Shown: positions 1 to 5,090 of the stretch, piece after piece
How positions within the stretch are numbered: the stretch's first letter is position 1
Layout: each line of letters begins with the position of its first letter
DNA from: Alphaproteobacteria bacterium
GTDB taxonomy: Bacteria > Pseudomonadota > Alphaproteobacteria > Rhodobacterales > Rhodobacteraceae
Length of the DNA stretch: 5,697 bases
Direction of reading: 5' to 3'
Assembly (NCBI GenBank): GCA_024279075.1
Contig: JAJRRX010000021.1
Location: 1-5,697, forward strand
The notes under the pieces: model-generated
Seen by the model: the letters and a program-made list of their open reading frames with translations, nothing else
Database searches by the model: none
Told to the model about the DNA's origin: nothing
Program-made: the position numbers and the translations under genes

Positions 1-330
1 CTTAAATGCCAAAGCACCAGCCCCGCATGGGATGCAACCCTCTCCACACGCGACGGGTTCATCACCTATGAGCTTGACGGCAGCCCTTGGTATGAAGGGG
101 CAGAAGGCACAGCGCGCACCATCGCCCCCGTCACCCATCTTACCTCGGCGCAGGGCCGCAGCTATGATAAATTCCTGTTTGCGGCTGGCCAATACACAGG
201 CATCTTAACCCGCGCCCGATGCGAGGATGAAGAAACCGCAAGCCACTATGCGTGGGGGCTAGACTTGATCCTCAATCAGGCAGAGGGCGACAGCATGCTC
301 TCAGGCTGTTGCCGTGCCGCCCAGCCCTAA
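1..330 (+). CDS. C-terminal part of a secreted-type COG3650-like protein (5' end outside window)
   Basis: Frame 1 is open from the window edge to TAA at 328-330, giving 109 residues with no start inside the window. The fragment is a paralogue of the C-terminal domain of the SH3 protein at 1015-1632. Both begin L-x-C-x-x-T-x-P-x-W-x-A-T (LKCQSTSPAWDAT here, LVCTGTEPFWAAT there). Both have an R-x-x-C-x-D segment, then Y-x-W-x-L-x-L-I, and end in GCC-x-A. Cysteines here are at 3, 74, 103 and 104 of the fragment, and the C74-C103 spacing (29 residues) is identical in the paralogue, suggesting conserved disulphides or metal ligands in an exported protein. The function is unknown; I assign it loosely to the COG3650/SH3-associated family seen in Rhodobacteraceae. 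Its last 30 bp overlap the convergent HAD gene tail to tail. Confidence 0.75.
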   Translation, partial: LKCQSTSPAWDATLSTRDGFITYELDGSPWYEGAEGTARTIAPVTHLTSAQGRSYDKFLFAAGQYTGILTRARCEDEETASHYAWGLDLILNQAEGDSMLSGCCRAAQP

Positions 331-948
331 CAACGCGGGCAAATCTGCCATATGCGTAAACCGCGTGGCCCCCTCAACATCACCACCCTCTGGCGCATAG
401 CCAAAGCAGCGCATACCCGCCGCCGCCGCGCCCCTAATCCCGTTCAAACTATCCTCAATTACCACGCACTGCGAAGGGTCAACCCCTTGCGCCGCATGCC
501 AAAAAAGCTCAGGCGCGGGCTTGGCCGTATCCAGCTCCTGCGCCGAATACACCCGCGCCCCAAACCGCTCCAATATCCCGTTTTGTCCCAGCGTTATCCC
601 CATCTTCTCACGGCTGCCATTGCTGGCCACACAGTAAGGCACCCCCGCAGCGTCGAGCGCATCCAGCACCTCAACCACCCCCTCAATCAGCGGGCAATCC
701 TCTCGCAACCGCGCATAAATATCCTCATAAATCCGCGCCACCCAGTCTTCCGGCAGCGTGGCCCCCAGCCCCTCAGCCTTCACCTTCACGCCCGCCATAG
801 TGGCCCCGACAAATAGCTCCATACACTCCGCAAGCGAAACCACCAGCCCATGCGCGCTCAGGCTCTCGGCCATAATCGTATTGCCAATCACCTCGCTATC
901 CACCAGCACCCCGTCACAATCAAAAATCACCAATTCCGGCTTTTGCAT
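301..948 (-). CDS. HAD superfamily subfamily IA hydrolase (phosphatase / beta-phosphoglucomutase-like)
   Basis: A complete 215-aa protein with all four HAD motifs. Motif I is DCDGVLVDSE at residues 10-19 (nucleophile Asp10, acid/base Asp12). Motif II is Ser109 in VASNGS. Motif III is Lys143 in TAKPAPELF. Motif IV is VVIEDSLNG with Glu165-Asp166. The helical cap lies between motif I and about residue 85, which makes it a small soluble C1-cap enzyme. The family hydrolyses phosphate esters of small metabolites or isomerises sugar phosphates. The closest style is the 6-phosphogluconate phosphatase/phosphoglycolate phosphatase group, but the substrate cannot be read from sequence. The ATG at 946-948 is supported by AAGGTGAG (complement of 955-962) about 6 nt upstream. 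The gene is divergent from the SH3 gene (66-bp gap) and overlaps the 3' end of the upstream + strand gene by 30 bp. Confidence 0.93.
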   Translation of the reverse strand: MQKPELVIFDCDGVLVDSEVIGNTIMAESLSAHGLVVSLAECMELFVGATMAGVKVKAEGLGATLPEDWVARIYEDIYARLREDCPLIEGVVEVLDALDAAGVPYCVASNGSREKMGITLGQNGILERFGARVYSAQELDTAKPAPELFWHAAQGVDPSQCVVIEDSLNGIRGAAAAGMRCFGYAPEGGDVEGATRFTHMADLPALLGLGGTATA

Positions 949-972
949 ATTTTTCTCACCTTAACGCCCATT

Positions 973-991
973 TTGCCTTACAATAAGGCAA
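973..991. promoter_or_regulatory. perfect 8-bp inverted repeat in the divergent intergenic region
   Basis: TTGCCTTA-CAA-TAAGGCAA is a perfect dyad of 8-bp arms around a 3-nt centre. It lies in the only 66 bp separating the divergent HAD and SH3 genes. Its centre contains TACAAT (979-984), a good -10-like hexamer for the rightward gene, but I see no convincing -35 at the right spacing. The position suggests an operator or shared promoter. As a hairpin it has no T-tract, so it is not a normal terminator. Confidence 0.4.
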
Positions 992-1014
992 CGCAAAGAA
1001 TTAACGAGGCCAAA

Positions 1015-1632
1015 ATGAAAACTCTTTTTACAACCGCTGTGCTTTTATTTGCGGCCATATCAGCGTGGGCACAAATTCTCCCTGAGGTTTATACCGTTAC
1101 GGGTGTTGCCACGAATGATACCTTGAATGTGCGCGCGCGGCCAAACAGCCGCAGTGCCGATATCGGAGATATTTACCCCAATGAGCAGGTCGAGGTTATC
1201 GCGCTGAGTGAAAACGGCACTTGGGGCAAAATTATTTCAGGCGAGGCCAATGGCTGGGTCGCTATGCGGTTTTTGCGCCTTAGCCCGCTGCCCACCATGC
1301 CCGATAGCGCCATGCCCTTACAGCTTGTTTGCACAGGTACCGAGCCTTTTTGGGCTGCCACGTTCTGGACCAACCGCAACCTTGAGTTCAAAGATTTTGC
1401 CACCGCCAGCGCCGCTCCCACCTTCCAGCGCATCGACCAATCGACCACCGCTGATGGCTTTGCCCCCGTCAGCTTTGCCTTCACCGCAGGGCGCTTTACC
1501 GGCACGCTTGACCGCGCGAAATGTTCTGATGGCATGAGTGATCGCGATTATGGCTGGCAGCTCCGGCTCATTGAGCACGCAAATGGCAGGCTTCAGCTCC
1601 GCAATGGCTGCTGCCAAGCCGCACTTAACTAA
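1015..1632 (+). CDS. Secreted SH3b-domain protein with C-terminal COG3650-like domain
   Basis: A 205-aa protein. Residues 1-19 form a clear Sec signal peptide (MKTLFTTAVLLFAAISAWA, cleavage before Gln20). Residues about 27-90 are a bacterial SH3 domain with the typical LNVRARPN...SADIGDIYPNEQVEV...GTWGKI...GWV pattern; such domains usually bind cell-wall peptides. Residues about 102-205 are the domain shared with the truncated gene at 1-330, with cysteines at 106, 170, 199 and 200. I therefore place it in the periplasm, perhaps associated with peptidoglycan, but no enzymatic motif is visible. The ATG at 1015 is preceded by GAGG (1006-1009) at 5-nt spacing; the frame is open further upstream, but only the 1015 start gives the signal peptide at the N-terminus. 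The stop at 1630-1632 overlaps the end of dacB by 8 bp, tail to tail. Confidence 0.88.
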   Translation: MKTLFTTAVLLFAAISAWAQILPEVYTVTGVATNDTLNVRARPNSRSADIGDIYPNEQVEVIALSENGTWGKIISGEANGWVAMRFLRLSPLPTMPDSAMPLQLVCTGTEPFWAATFWTNRNLEFKDFATASAAPTFQRIDQSTTADGFAPVSFAFTAGRFTGTLDRAKCSDGMSDRDYGWQLRLIEHANGRLQLRNGCCQAALN

Positions 1633-3088
1633 GCGCACTGGCCCAGCGGTAAACCAGCGCCTTTTCTTGCACCTTGGCAATACCGCGCCAGCGCCGCGCG
1701 CCTGCGGGGCGCTCGTCGCTCGGGGTTGCCGCCCGCCGAGCCGCCATATCCGCCGAGAATATCGCAAAGGCATAGCGCTGCTGGCCATTTTTCTCAATAT
1801 ACCCCGCCAATCCACGGGTAAAATTCAAGGTGCCAGATTTAGCAAACACCCGCACAGAGGGGATTTCCACCCCGTCCCCGCGCCCATTTTCCAAGTTAAT
1901 CTCTTTCAAAATGCCCGCCAGCCCGTTACGGCTACGCGGTTTGGCTAAAAACAGCGCCATTTCCTTGGCGGTTATCCGAGAGCGTTCCGTCAGCCCTGAA
2001 TGGTTAAACAGGTTCGGCTGGCTTTGCCGCGATCGCTGCGCCACCCAGCGCCCCATCGCCTGCGCCGAGGCCCGCAAGCTGCCCGCACGCCCGCCCCCCG
2101 CAAGGGTCGCGCTCAACCCTAAAATTTCAGCGGTAACATTGGTGGAATACCGCAACATGCTACGCTGAATGCTACGTAAATCTGCGCTTTGCAGCTGCGC
2201 GATCACCGTGCCACTGGCCGCACGCTCCCGCTTCATCGCGCGCGGCAAAGTAATCCCCTGCGCCCCCGCCAACACCTGAAAAACCTCGGCGCCGTATGTG
2301 GCAGGGTCCCGCACCGGCAGCCAGCGCCCGCCGCCATTGCCAAGCGCGCCCTGCGCCACGCTCCAGTGCTCCACCCCGCCCCTGTGCTCATAGCCATAGG
2401 TCGGCGCGCCCCGCCGCGAAATGCTCATGGTGGCACTCACCACCCGAGGCCGCACCCGCTCCGAGCGCGCATCCATCGTTACGTGGTATTGCCCGCTTTG
2501 ACGCTTCCACTCAAAATAAACACGGTTATAATTCAGGTTCAGCCCTGAAAGGCCGGGGTTATAGCCGACCTGAATAGGCTGGCTCGGGTCTATGGCCTCA
2601 ATCAACGGCAAGGCCGAGCTGACCACATAAAACCGACCGGTTATCCGCCGCAGCCCTGCTGCTTTGATCTGCGCTGCCAGTGTGTTTAAGCCGTCCGTAT
2701 CCAGCGTTGGGTCTCCCCCGCCCACGAGGTAAAGGTCCCCCTCCAGCGTGCCGCCATTGATCGGCCCCGTGGCCACAAGCGAGGTGGTAAAGCGGTGGTC
2801 ATTCCCCAGCTTGGCCTGCGCATAAAGCGCCGTCATCGCTTTGGTGACAGAGGCCGGTGGCCGCGCCAGATCAGGGTTATGCCCCTCCAAAACCCGCCCG
2901 TTTTGCAAATCAACCAACACACAGCCGCTATTGCTTGCCAGCCCGCTGGCCTGAAATATCGCCTCAAAGGATGACGGCGGCGTAACCCTTCCGGCCCGCG
3001 CCGGTGGCCGCTCGACAACCTCGCCGTAAGCCAGCGTGGGCACACATGCCACCGCCCCCGCCAATAACGCTCGTCTGGTTAATCGCAA
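1625..3088 (-). CDS. dacB: D-alanyl-D-alanine carboxypeptidase/endopeptidase (PBP4, peptidase S13)
   Basis: A 487-aa protein if started at TTG 3086-3088. It removes the terminal D-Ala from peptidoglycan stem peptides and/or cuts meso-DAP cross-links in the periplasm. All three penicillin-binding motifs are present: S-V-T-K (nucleophile Ser80, Lys83), S-T-N (315-317, in RYSTNVTAEILG) and K-S-G (417-419, in VFAKSGTLNF). The family segment around NLNYNRVYFEW and the NHSGLT box are also visible, and the length fits PBP4 (about 480 aa). The N-terminus LRLTRRALLAGAVACVPTLAYG reads as an export signal, with RR raising a Tat possibility. I prefer TTG because AAGGGA lies about 9 nt upstream and a promoter lies at 3131-3159. 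The longer ATG frame at 3169 would start upstream of that promoter, directly after the T-tract of a terminator, and would bury the signal peptide. It is monocistronic and convergent with the SH3 gene. Confidence 0.93.
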   Translation of the reverse strand: MRLTRRALLAGAVACVPTLAYGEVVERPPARAGRVTPPSSFEAIFQASGLASNSGCVLVDLQNGRVLEGHNPDLARPPASVTKAMTALYAQAKLGNDHRFTTSLVATGPINGGTLEGDLYLVGGGDPTLDTDGLNTLAAQIKAAGLRRITGRFYVVSSALPLIEAIDPSQPIQVGYNPGLSGLNLNYNRVYFEWKRQSGQYHVTMDARSERVRPRVVSATMSISRRGAPTYGYEHRGGVEHWSVAQGALGNGGGRWLPVRDPATYGAEVFQVLAGAQGITLPRAMKRERAASGTVIAQLQSADLRSIQRSMLRYSTNVTAEILGLSATLAGGGRAGSLRASAQAMGRWVAQRSRQSQPNLFNHSGLTERSRITAKEMALFLAKPRSRNGLAGILKEINLENGRGDGVEIPSVRVFAKSGTLNFTRGLAGYIEKNGQQRYAFAIFSADMAARRAATPSDERPAGARRWRGIAKVQEKALVYRWASALS

Positions 3089-3130
3089 ACTCTTTATCCC
3101 TTTTCGCGCTTTTGGCGAATGATTTTGGCA

Positions 3131-3159
3131 ATGGTATCGCGCACTTAACAAGGGATCAA
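3131..3159 (-). promoter_or_regulatory. putative sigma70-type promoter of dacB
   Basis: On the minus strand TTGATC (3159-3154) and TACCAT (3136-3131) are separated by 17 bp, each matching 4 of 6 consensus positions. It lies between the upstream terminator and the TTG start of dacB, leaving a leader of roughly 35 nt. The fit is by eye; no transcript evidence. Confidence 0.45.
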
Positions 3160-3169
3160 TAGCACACAT

Positions 3170-3223
3170 AAAAAAAGCCCCCGAAGGCTTCGGCCTTCTT
3201 GTTGGAAGCGCTACTTCAGGGCT
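3170..3223 (-). terminator. intrinsic terminator after the 28-codon reading frame
   Basis: On the minus strand a perfect 6-bp stem GAAGGC-CGAA-GCCTTC (3198-3183) is followed by GGGGGC and seven T (3176-3170). Two other pairings are possible. AAGCC can pair with GGCTT next to the T-tract. Alternatively an outer AAGCCC/GGGCTT stem can enclose GAAG-CTTC and the GAAGGC hairpin as a three-way structure. All end in the same T-run. It would stop transcripts from the small frame at 3211-3297 before they reach dacB. Confidence 0.75.
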
Positions 3224-3297
3224 TCACCGCCACTCGCGATCACGGACCCAAGGTCCAGATCATCCGGAAGGTCGCCTTTGTGGTGGGTGTTGGTCAT
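3211..3297 (-). CDS. 28-codon reading frame resembling the N-terminus of RNase D (probable remnant or micro-gene)
   Basis: ATG at 3295-3297 to TAG at 3211-3213. The segment HKGDLPDDLDLGSVIA matches, from memory of the family, the first residues of the short (about 200-aa) alphaproteobacterial RNase D, in which this stretch runs into the first catalytic D-x-E motif. Here the expected D-x-E position reads G-G-E and the frame stops four codons later, so no exonuclease domain exists. A weak AGCAGG lies about 6 nt before the ATG, and a terminator starts at the stop codon. The simplest reading is a relic of a truncated or duplicated rnd gene; a translated micro-peptide or leader is possible. The RNase D link is recognition without an alignment. 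Confidence 0.45.
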   Translation of the reverse strand: MTNTHHKGDLPDDLDLGSVIASGGEALK

Positions 3298-3436
3298 GGA
3301 ATGCCTGCTTTGAAATGGGTTTGGGCGAGGTAGCTTATTGGGGGTTAACACAAAACTATGAATTCTGGTTTGCGCGGAGAATGGCTGACTTTTGAAAGTG
3401 TTGACACTATATCTACAATCGCTTTAGCTTGCTTAG
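3298..3436 (+). other. AT-richer intergenic stretch with a consensus -35 hexamer
   Basis: Between the divergent small frame and the membrane-protein frame I see no complete gene. A perfect TTGACA stands at 3401-3406, but the best -10-like hexamer (TACAAT, 3414-3419) is only 7 bp away, and nothing convincing lies at 16-18 bp. The GC content is clearly lower than in dacB or the HAD gene. The reading frame starting ATG at 3358 may be the displaced 5' part of the membrane gene. Confidence 0.35.
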
Positions 3437-3751
3437 AAGCCAGTCACTTTTGGGAATGCAGCTATCATCTATACCATTGGGATCATTCTTGCGGTCAATG
3501 CCACTACCGCCTTCTTTACAGCTTTCTTTTTTCAGGCAGTTGTCATTTTGAAGCTGTTTCGAGTATCGAGCCCTGGGCTTGGCATTGGCAACCCGAATAG
3601 TATGGCAGCAAACTTTATGAAGTTCCTTTCTGGAGACCTGCTCCCAGAATTGAAGCCCAAATGGTCAAAAGCCATCTTATGGGTGGTCATTAGTTACCTT
3701 GCAGTGTTTATATTTGCAGGGGTTGCAGGGCTATTTACACCGAAAAGTTAA
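3437..3751 (+). pseudogene. Small two-helix membrane protein of unknown function, 5' end probably frameshifted
   Basis: The frame ending at TAA 3749-3751 is open from 3437 and encodes about 104 residues. One hydrophobic stretch begins AAIIYTIGIILAV and continues through a phenylalanine-rich segment. A polar loop with GIGNPNSMAANFMKF follows, then a second helix (ILWVVISYLAVFIFAGVAGLF) and a short TPKS tail. I do not recognise the family. The only standard start in this frame is TTG 3548, which would discard most of the first helix and has no ribosome binding site. Upstream in frame are TAG at 3434 and 3425. Dropping one T from the TTTT at 3448-3451 would join the frame that starts ATG 3358 to this one, giving about 130 residues. 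A frameshifted or decayed gene is likely; an unusual start codon is the alternative. The stop codon lies inside the TTAA that flanks the IS. Confidence 0.45.
3748..3751. repeat. TTAA direct repeat flanking the IS, left copy
   Basis: TTAA stands immediately outside GGTAATCCCCCC and is repeated at 5140-5143 outside the right end, consistent with a 4-bp target duplication. Because TTAA is its own reverse complement, one or more of these bases could instead belong to the inverted repeats. Confidence 0.6.
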
Positions 3752-3792
3752 GGTAATCCCCCCATTTTTCGTGGGGTCCGCTCGTAGAATTA
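3752..3792. repeat. left terminal inverted repeat of the IS
   Basis: It begins GGTAATCCCCCC, identical for 12 bp to the right end read inward. After a 7-nt divergent patch it continues GTGGGGTCC and then GTAGAATT (3784-3791), matching GTGGTGTTC and GTAGAATT of the right end at nearly the same offsets. The OrfB stop codon overlaps the inner edge. Confidence 0.8.
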
Positions 3793-3900
3793 CGCGGCTA
3801 GTTTCAGCTTCATAGCGGGAGTGATCCCGCCGATGGCCATGTTGGGCCGGTCATTGTTATATGTCCAGAGCCATTTCGTGGCCTGTTCCTGTGCCTCCCG

Positions 3901-3937
3901 CTGACCGGCAGGTGAATGCCTTCATTCACCGAGAGGG
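3901..3937 (+). repeat. hairpin element copy A (in OrfB C-terminus)
   Basis: CTGA-CCGGCAGG (arm 3905-3912), then a central part, then CCGAGAGGG (3929-3937). GGTGAATG (3911-3918) pairs perfectly with CATTCACC (3923-3930) around a CCTT loop. It separates FETI from EAQEQATKW of OrfB and introduces TGA. About 39 bp must be removed to restore the frame. Confidence 0.85.
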
Positions 3938-4413
3938 ACTATGGTTTCAAAAATGTTTTGATCCAGCCACTCGTGCCGGACCGTGCGATTGTAGCGCTCG
4001 ATGTAGGCGTTCTGCTGGGGCTTCCCCGGTTGGATATATTGGATGTGAACACCCATTTTCTCTGCCCATGCCTGAAGTTTTCCACTGACGTATTCTGGGC
4101 CATTATCGACCCTGATAATCAGCGGTTTCCCGCGCCATTCAATGATCCGGTTCAGGCTGCGCACCACCCGCTCGGCGGGCAGTGAAAAGTCCACTTCTAT
4201 GCCCAAACCCTCGCGGTTGAAGTCGTCCAGCACGTTCAGGGTGCGGATCGAACGCCCATCCGCAAGCTGGTCCGCCATAAAATCCATAGACCAAGTATGG
4301 TTGGCCGCATCCGGCACTGCCAGCGCGTCCGGCCTGTCCCGCTTCAAGCGCTTTTTTGGCCTGATCCGCAGGTTCAGCTCCAGTTCACAATAGATGCGAT
4401 ACACACGCTTATG

Positions 4414-4451
4414 CCCTCTCGGTGATGCTTCGCATACACCTGCCGGGTAAT
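4414..4451 (-). repeat. hairpin element copy B (in OrfB, between GFGWN and HKRVY)
   Basis: It lies in the opposite orientation to copies A, C and D. On the minus strand it reads CCCGGCAGG (4447-4439), a hairpin with ATGC-GAA-GCAT flanked by GGTG/CACC and one unpaired T, then CCGAGAGGG (4422-4414). Removing exactly 38 bp joins GGT TGG AAT to CAT AAG CGT, restoring the conserved FGWNHKRVYRIY segment. Confidence 0.88.
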
Positions 4452-4538
4452 ATTCCAACCAAAGCCCTTCACGTTGCGCAGATACAAAAAGCACAGGCCA
4501 AAACCCCACGTCCGGCGGTTGCTGGTCAGCTTCAAACG

Positions 4539-4575
4539 TTGACCGGCAGGGCATGCTTGCATGCCCGAGAGGGGG
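4539..4575 (+). repeat. hairpin element copy C (in OrfB, after EIEEW)
   Basis: TTGA-CCGGCAGG (4543-4550), centre 4551-4564, then CCGAGAGGG (4565-4573). GGGCATGC pairs with GCATGCCC around a two-base loop, the most GC-rich stem of the set and entirely different in sequence from the other copies. Removing 37 bp joins the Trp codon to RLKLTSNRRTWGF in frame. Confidence 0.88.
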
Positions 4576-4704
4576 CCATTCCTCGATCTCGGCATTCTCG
4601 TCGCTCAACTGACGCTCATATCGGTAGCAGCTCTCGCTGATGTTGAACGTCCGGCACGCCAACGCAACGCTGATGCCACGGCTGGCGACCGCCTCAACGG
4701 CCAT

Positions 4705-4742
4705 CCACTGACCGGCAGGTGATTGGAACAATCGCCGAGAGG
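4705..4742 (+). repeat. hairpin element copy D (near the OrfB N-terminus)
   Basis: CTGA-CCGGCAGG (4712-4719), then CCGAGAGG (4735-4742). GGTGATTG (4718-4725) pairs with CAATCGCC (4729-4736), with one G-T pair, around GAA. Removing 38 bp joins RKE to MAVEAVASRG. Its stem and loop are nearly identical to copy E, so D and E form a subfamily. Confidence 0.88.
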
Positions 4743-4768
4743 TTCTTTGCGCAGAGACGGCCTTACGG

Positions 4769-4775
4769 CTTTTTT
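4769..4775 (-). promoter_or_regulatory. programmed -1 frameshift site A AAA AAG of the OrfA-OrfB junction
   Basis: On the minus strand the heptamer AAAAAAG lies in GGA AAA AAG CCG TAA at the end of OrfA. A -1 slip avoids the OrfA stop and enters the OrfB frame as AVRPSLRKE. This is the classical IS3-family fusion signal, and it survives intact. Insert D begins 27 nt downstream, where a stimulatory RNA structure would be expected. Confidence 0.8.
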
Positions 4776-4993
4776 CCGAGCACTTCCTTCAACAAATCAT
4801 TTTGCATGCTCATCTCGGCGTACATCCGCTTCAGGCGGCGGTTTTCTTCAGCCAACGCCTTCATCTCCGAGATCATTGATGCGTCCATCCCGCCAAACTT
4901 TGCCCGCCATTTGTAAAAGCTGGCATTACTCATTCCATGTTCGCGACACAGTTCAGAAACCGGCACACCGCTCTCGGCCTGCCTCAAAATACC

Positions 4994-5031
4994 CCCTCTC
5001 GTCGATTGTTCCAATCGCCTGCCGGGCAGCG
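4994..5031 (-). repeat. hairpin element copy E (near the OrfA N-terminus)
   Basis: On the minus strand: CTGC-CCGGCAGG (arm 5025-5018), stem CGATTG-GAA-CAATCG, then CGAGAGGG (5001-4994). One base of the 3' arm differs (A for the first C of CCGAGAGG). Removing exactly 38 bp joins the ATG of DAQIM to GGT ATT TTG (GILRQ), restoring the OrfA N-terminus. Same orientation as copy B. Confidence 0.88.
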
Positions 5032-5090
5032 CATGATCTGCGCATCGCTATATTTCTTCTTTTTCATTCAAAATCTCCTCAGATTATTAT

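Larger units (their letters stand above)
3790..4775 (-). pseudogene. IS3-family transposase OrfB (DDE integrase), broken by four hairpin inserts
   Basis: Read from the -1 slip site, OrfB begins AVRPSLRKE, is interrupted (insert D), and resumes MAVEAVASRGISVALACRTF and the SESCYRYE box. After insert C it continues as LTSNRRTWGFGLCFLYLRN, after insert B as HKRVYRIYCELELNLR, and after insert A it ends EAQEQATKWLWTYNNDRP to TAA at 3790-3792. The catalytic triad is visible: Asp in WSMDFM, Asp in VDNGPEY, Glu in AYIERYNRT. Subtracting 39+38+37+38 nt from the 980 nt between the slip site and the stop leaves 828 nt, exactly 276 codons, so the ancestral protein had 275 residues. Inserts C and B together add 75 nt, so a long frame persists across them but garbles about 30 residues between. 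Insert A brings a TGA just after FETI. I see no other stop or frameshift, so the damage seems recent or is somehow neutralised. Confidence 0.9.
4763..5067 (-). pseudogene. IS3-family transposase OrfA (HTH), broken by one hairpin insert
   Basis: The ATG at 5065-5067 with GGAGAT about 5 nt upstream starts MKKKKYSDAQIM. Insert E then follows, and in this frame translation ends at a TGA soon after it. Removing 38 bp continues into GILRQAESGVPVSELCREHG, a helix-turn-helix of the Tnp_1/IS3 OrfA type. Next come SNASFYKWRAKFGGMD and a leucine-zipper-like helix (MKALAEENRRLKRMYAEM...LLKEVLGKKP). The restored length is 88 aa (267 nt with stop). OrfA normally binds the terminal repeats and fuses to OrfB by -1 frameshifting. 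A downstream TTG at 5012-5014, inside the insert, would still give an 83-residue protein containing the HTH, so partial expression is conceivable. Confidence 0.88.

Noticed and set aside
352..816. 154-codon + strand frame opposite the HAD gene
   Set aside because: Arg/Pro/His-rich composition typical of an antisense shadow; the minus frame has all HAD motifs.
1318..1815. Minus-strand 165-codon frame spanning the SH3 and dacB ends
   Set aside because: Overlaps two well-supported genes and has no motif or plausible ribosome site.
2189..2548. + strand frames opposite dacB (also 1538-1948, 1830-2168, 2296-2577)
   Set aside because: Low-complexity translations opposite a clear S13 protease gene; no independent support.
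4374..4595. Separate 73-codon minus-strand gene
   Set aside because: It contains LTSNRRTWGFGLCFLYLRN, the displaced middle part of OrfB between inserts C and B, not a gene of its own.
3901..5031. CRISPR-like array made of the five repeats
   Set aside because: Copies are in both orientations, spaced irregularly by about 90 to 480 bp, and separated by transposase coding sequence rather than uniform spacers.
3901..5031. Integron attC sites
   Set aside because: No GTTRRRY-type core sites, no cassette genes and no integrase; the copies cut through transposase codons.
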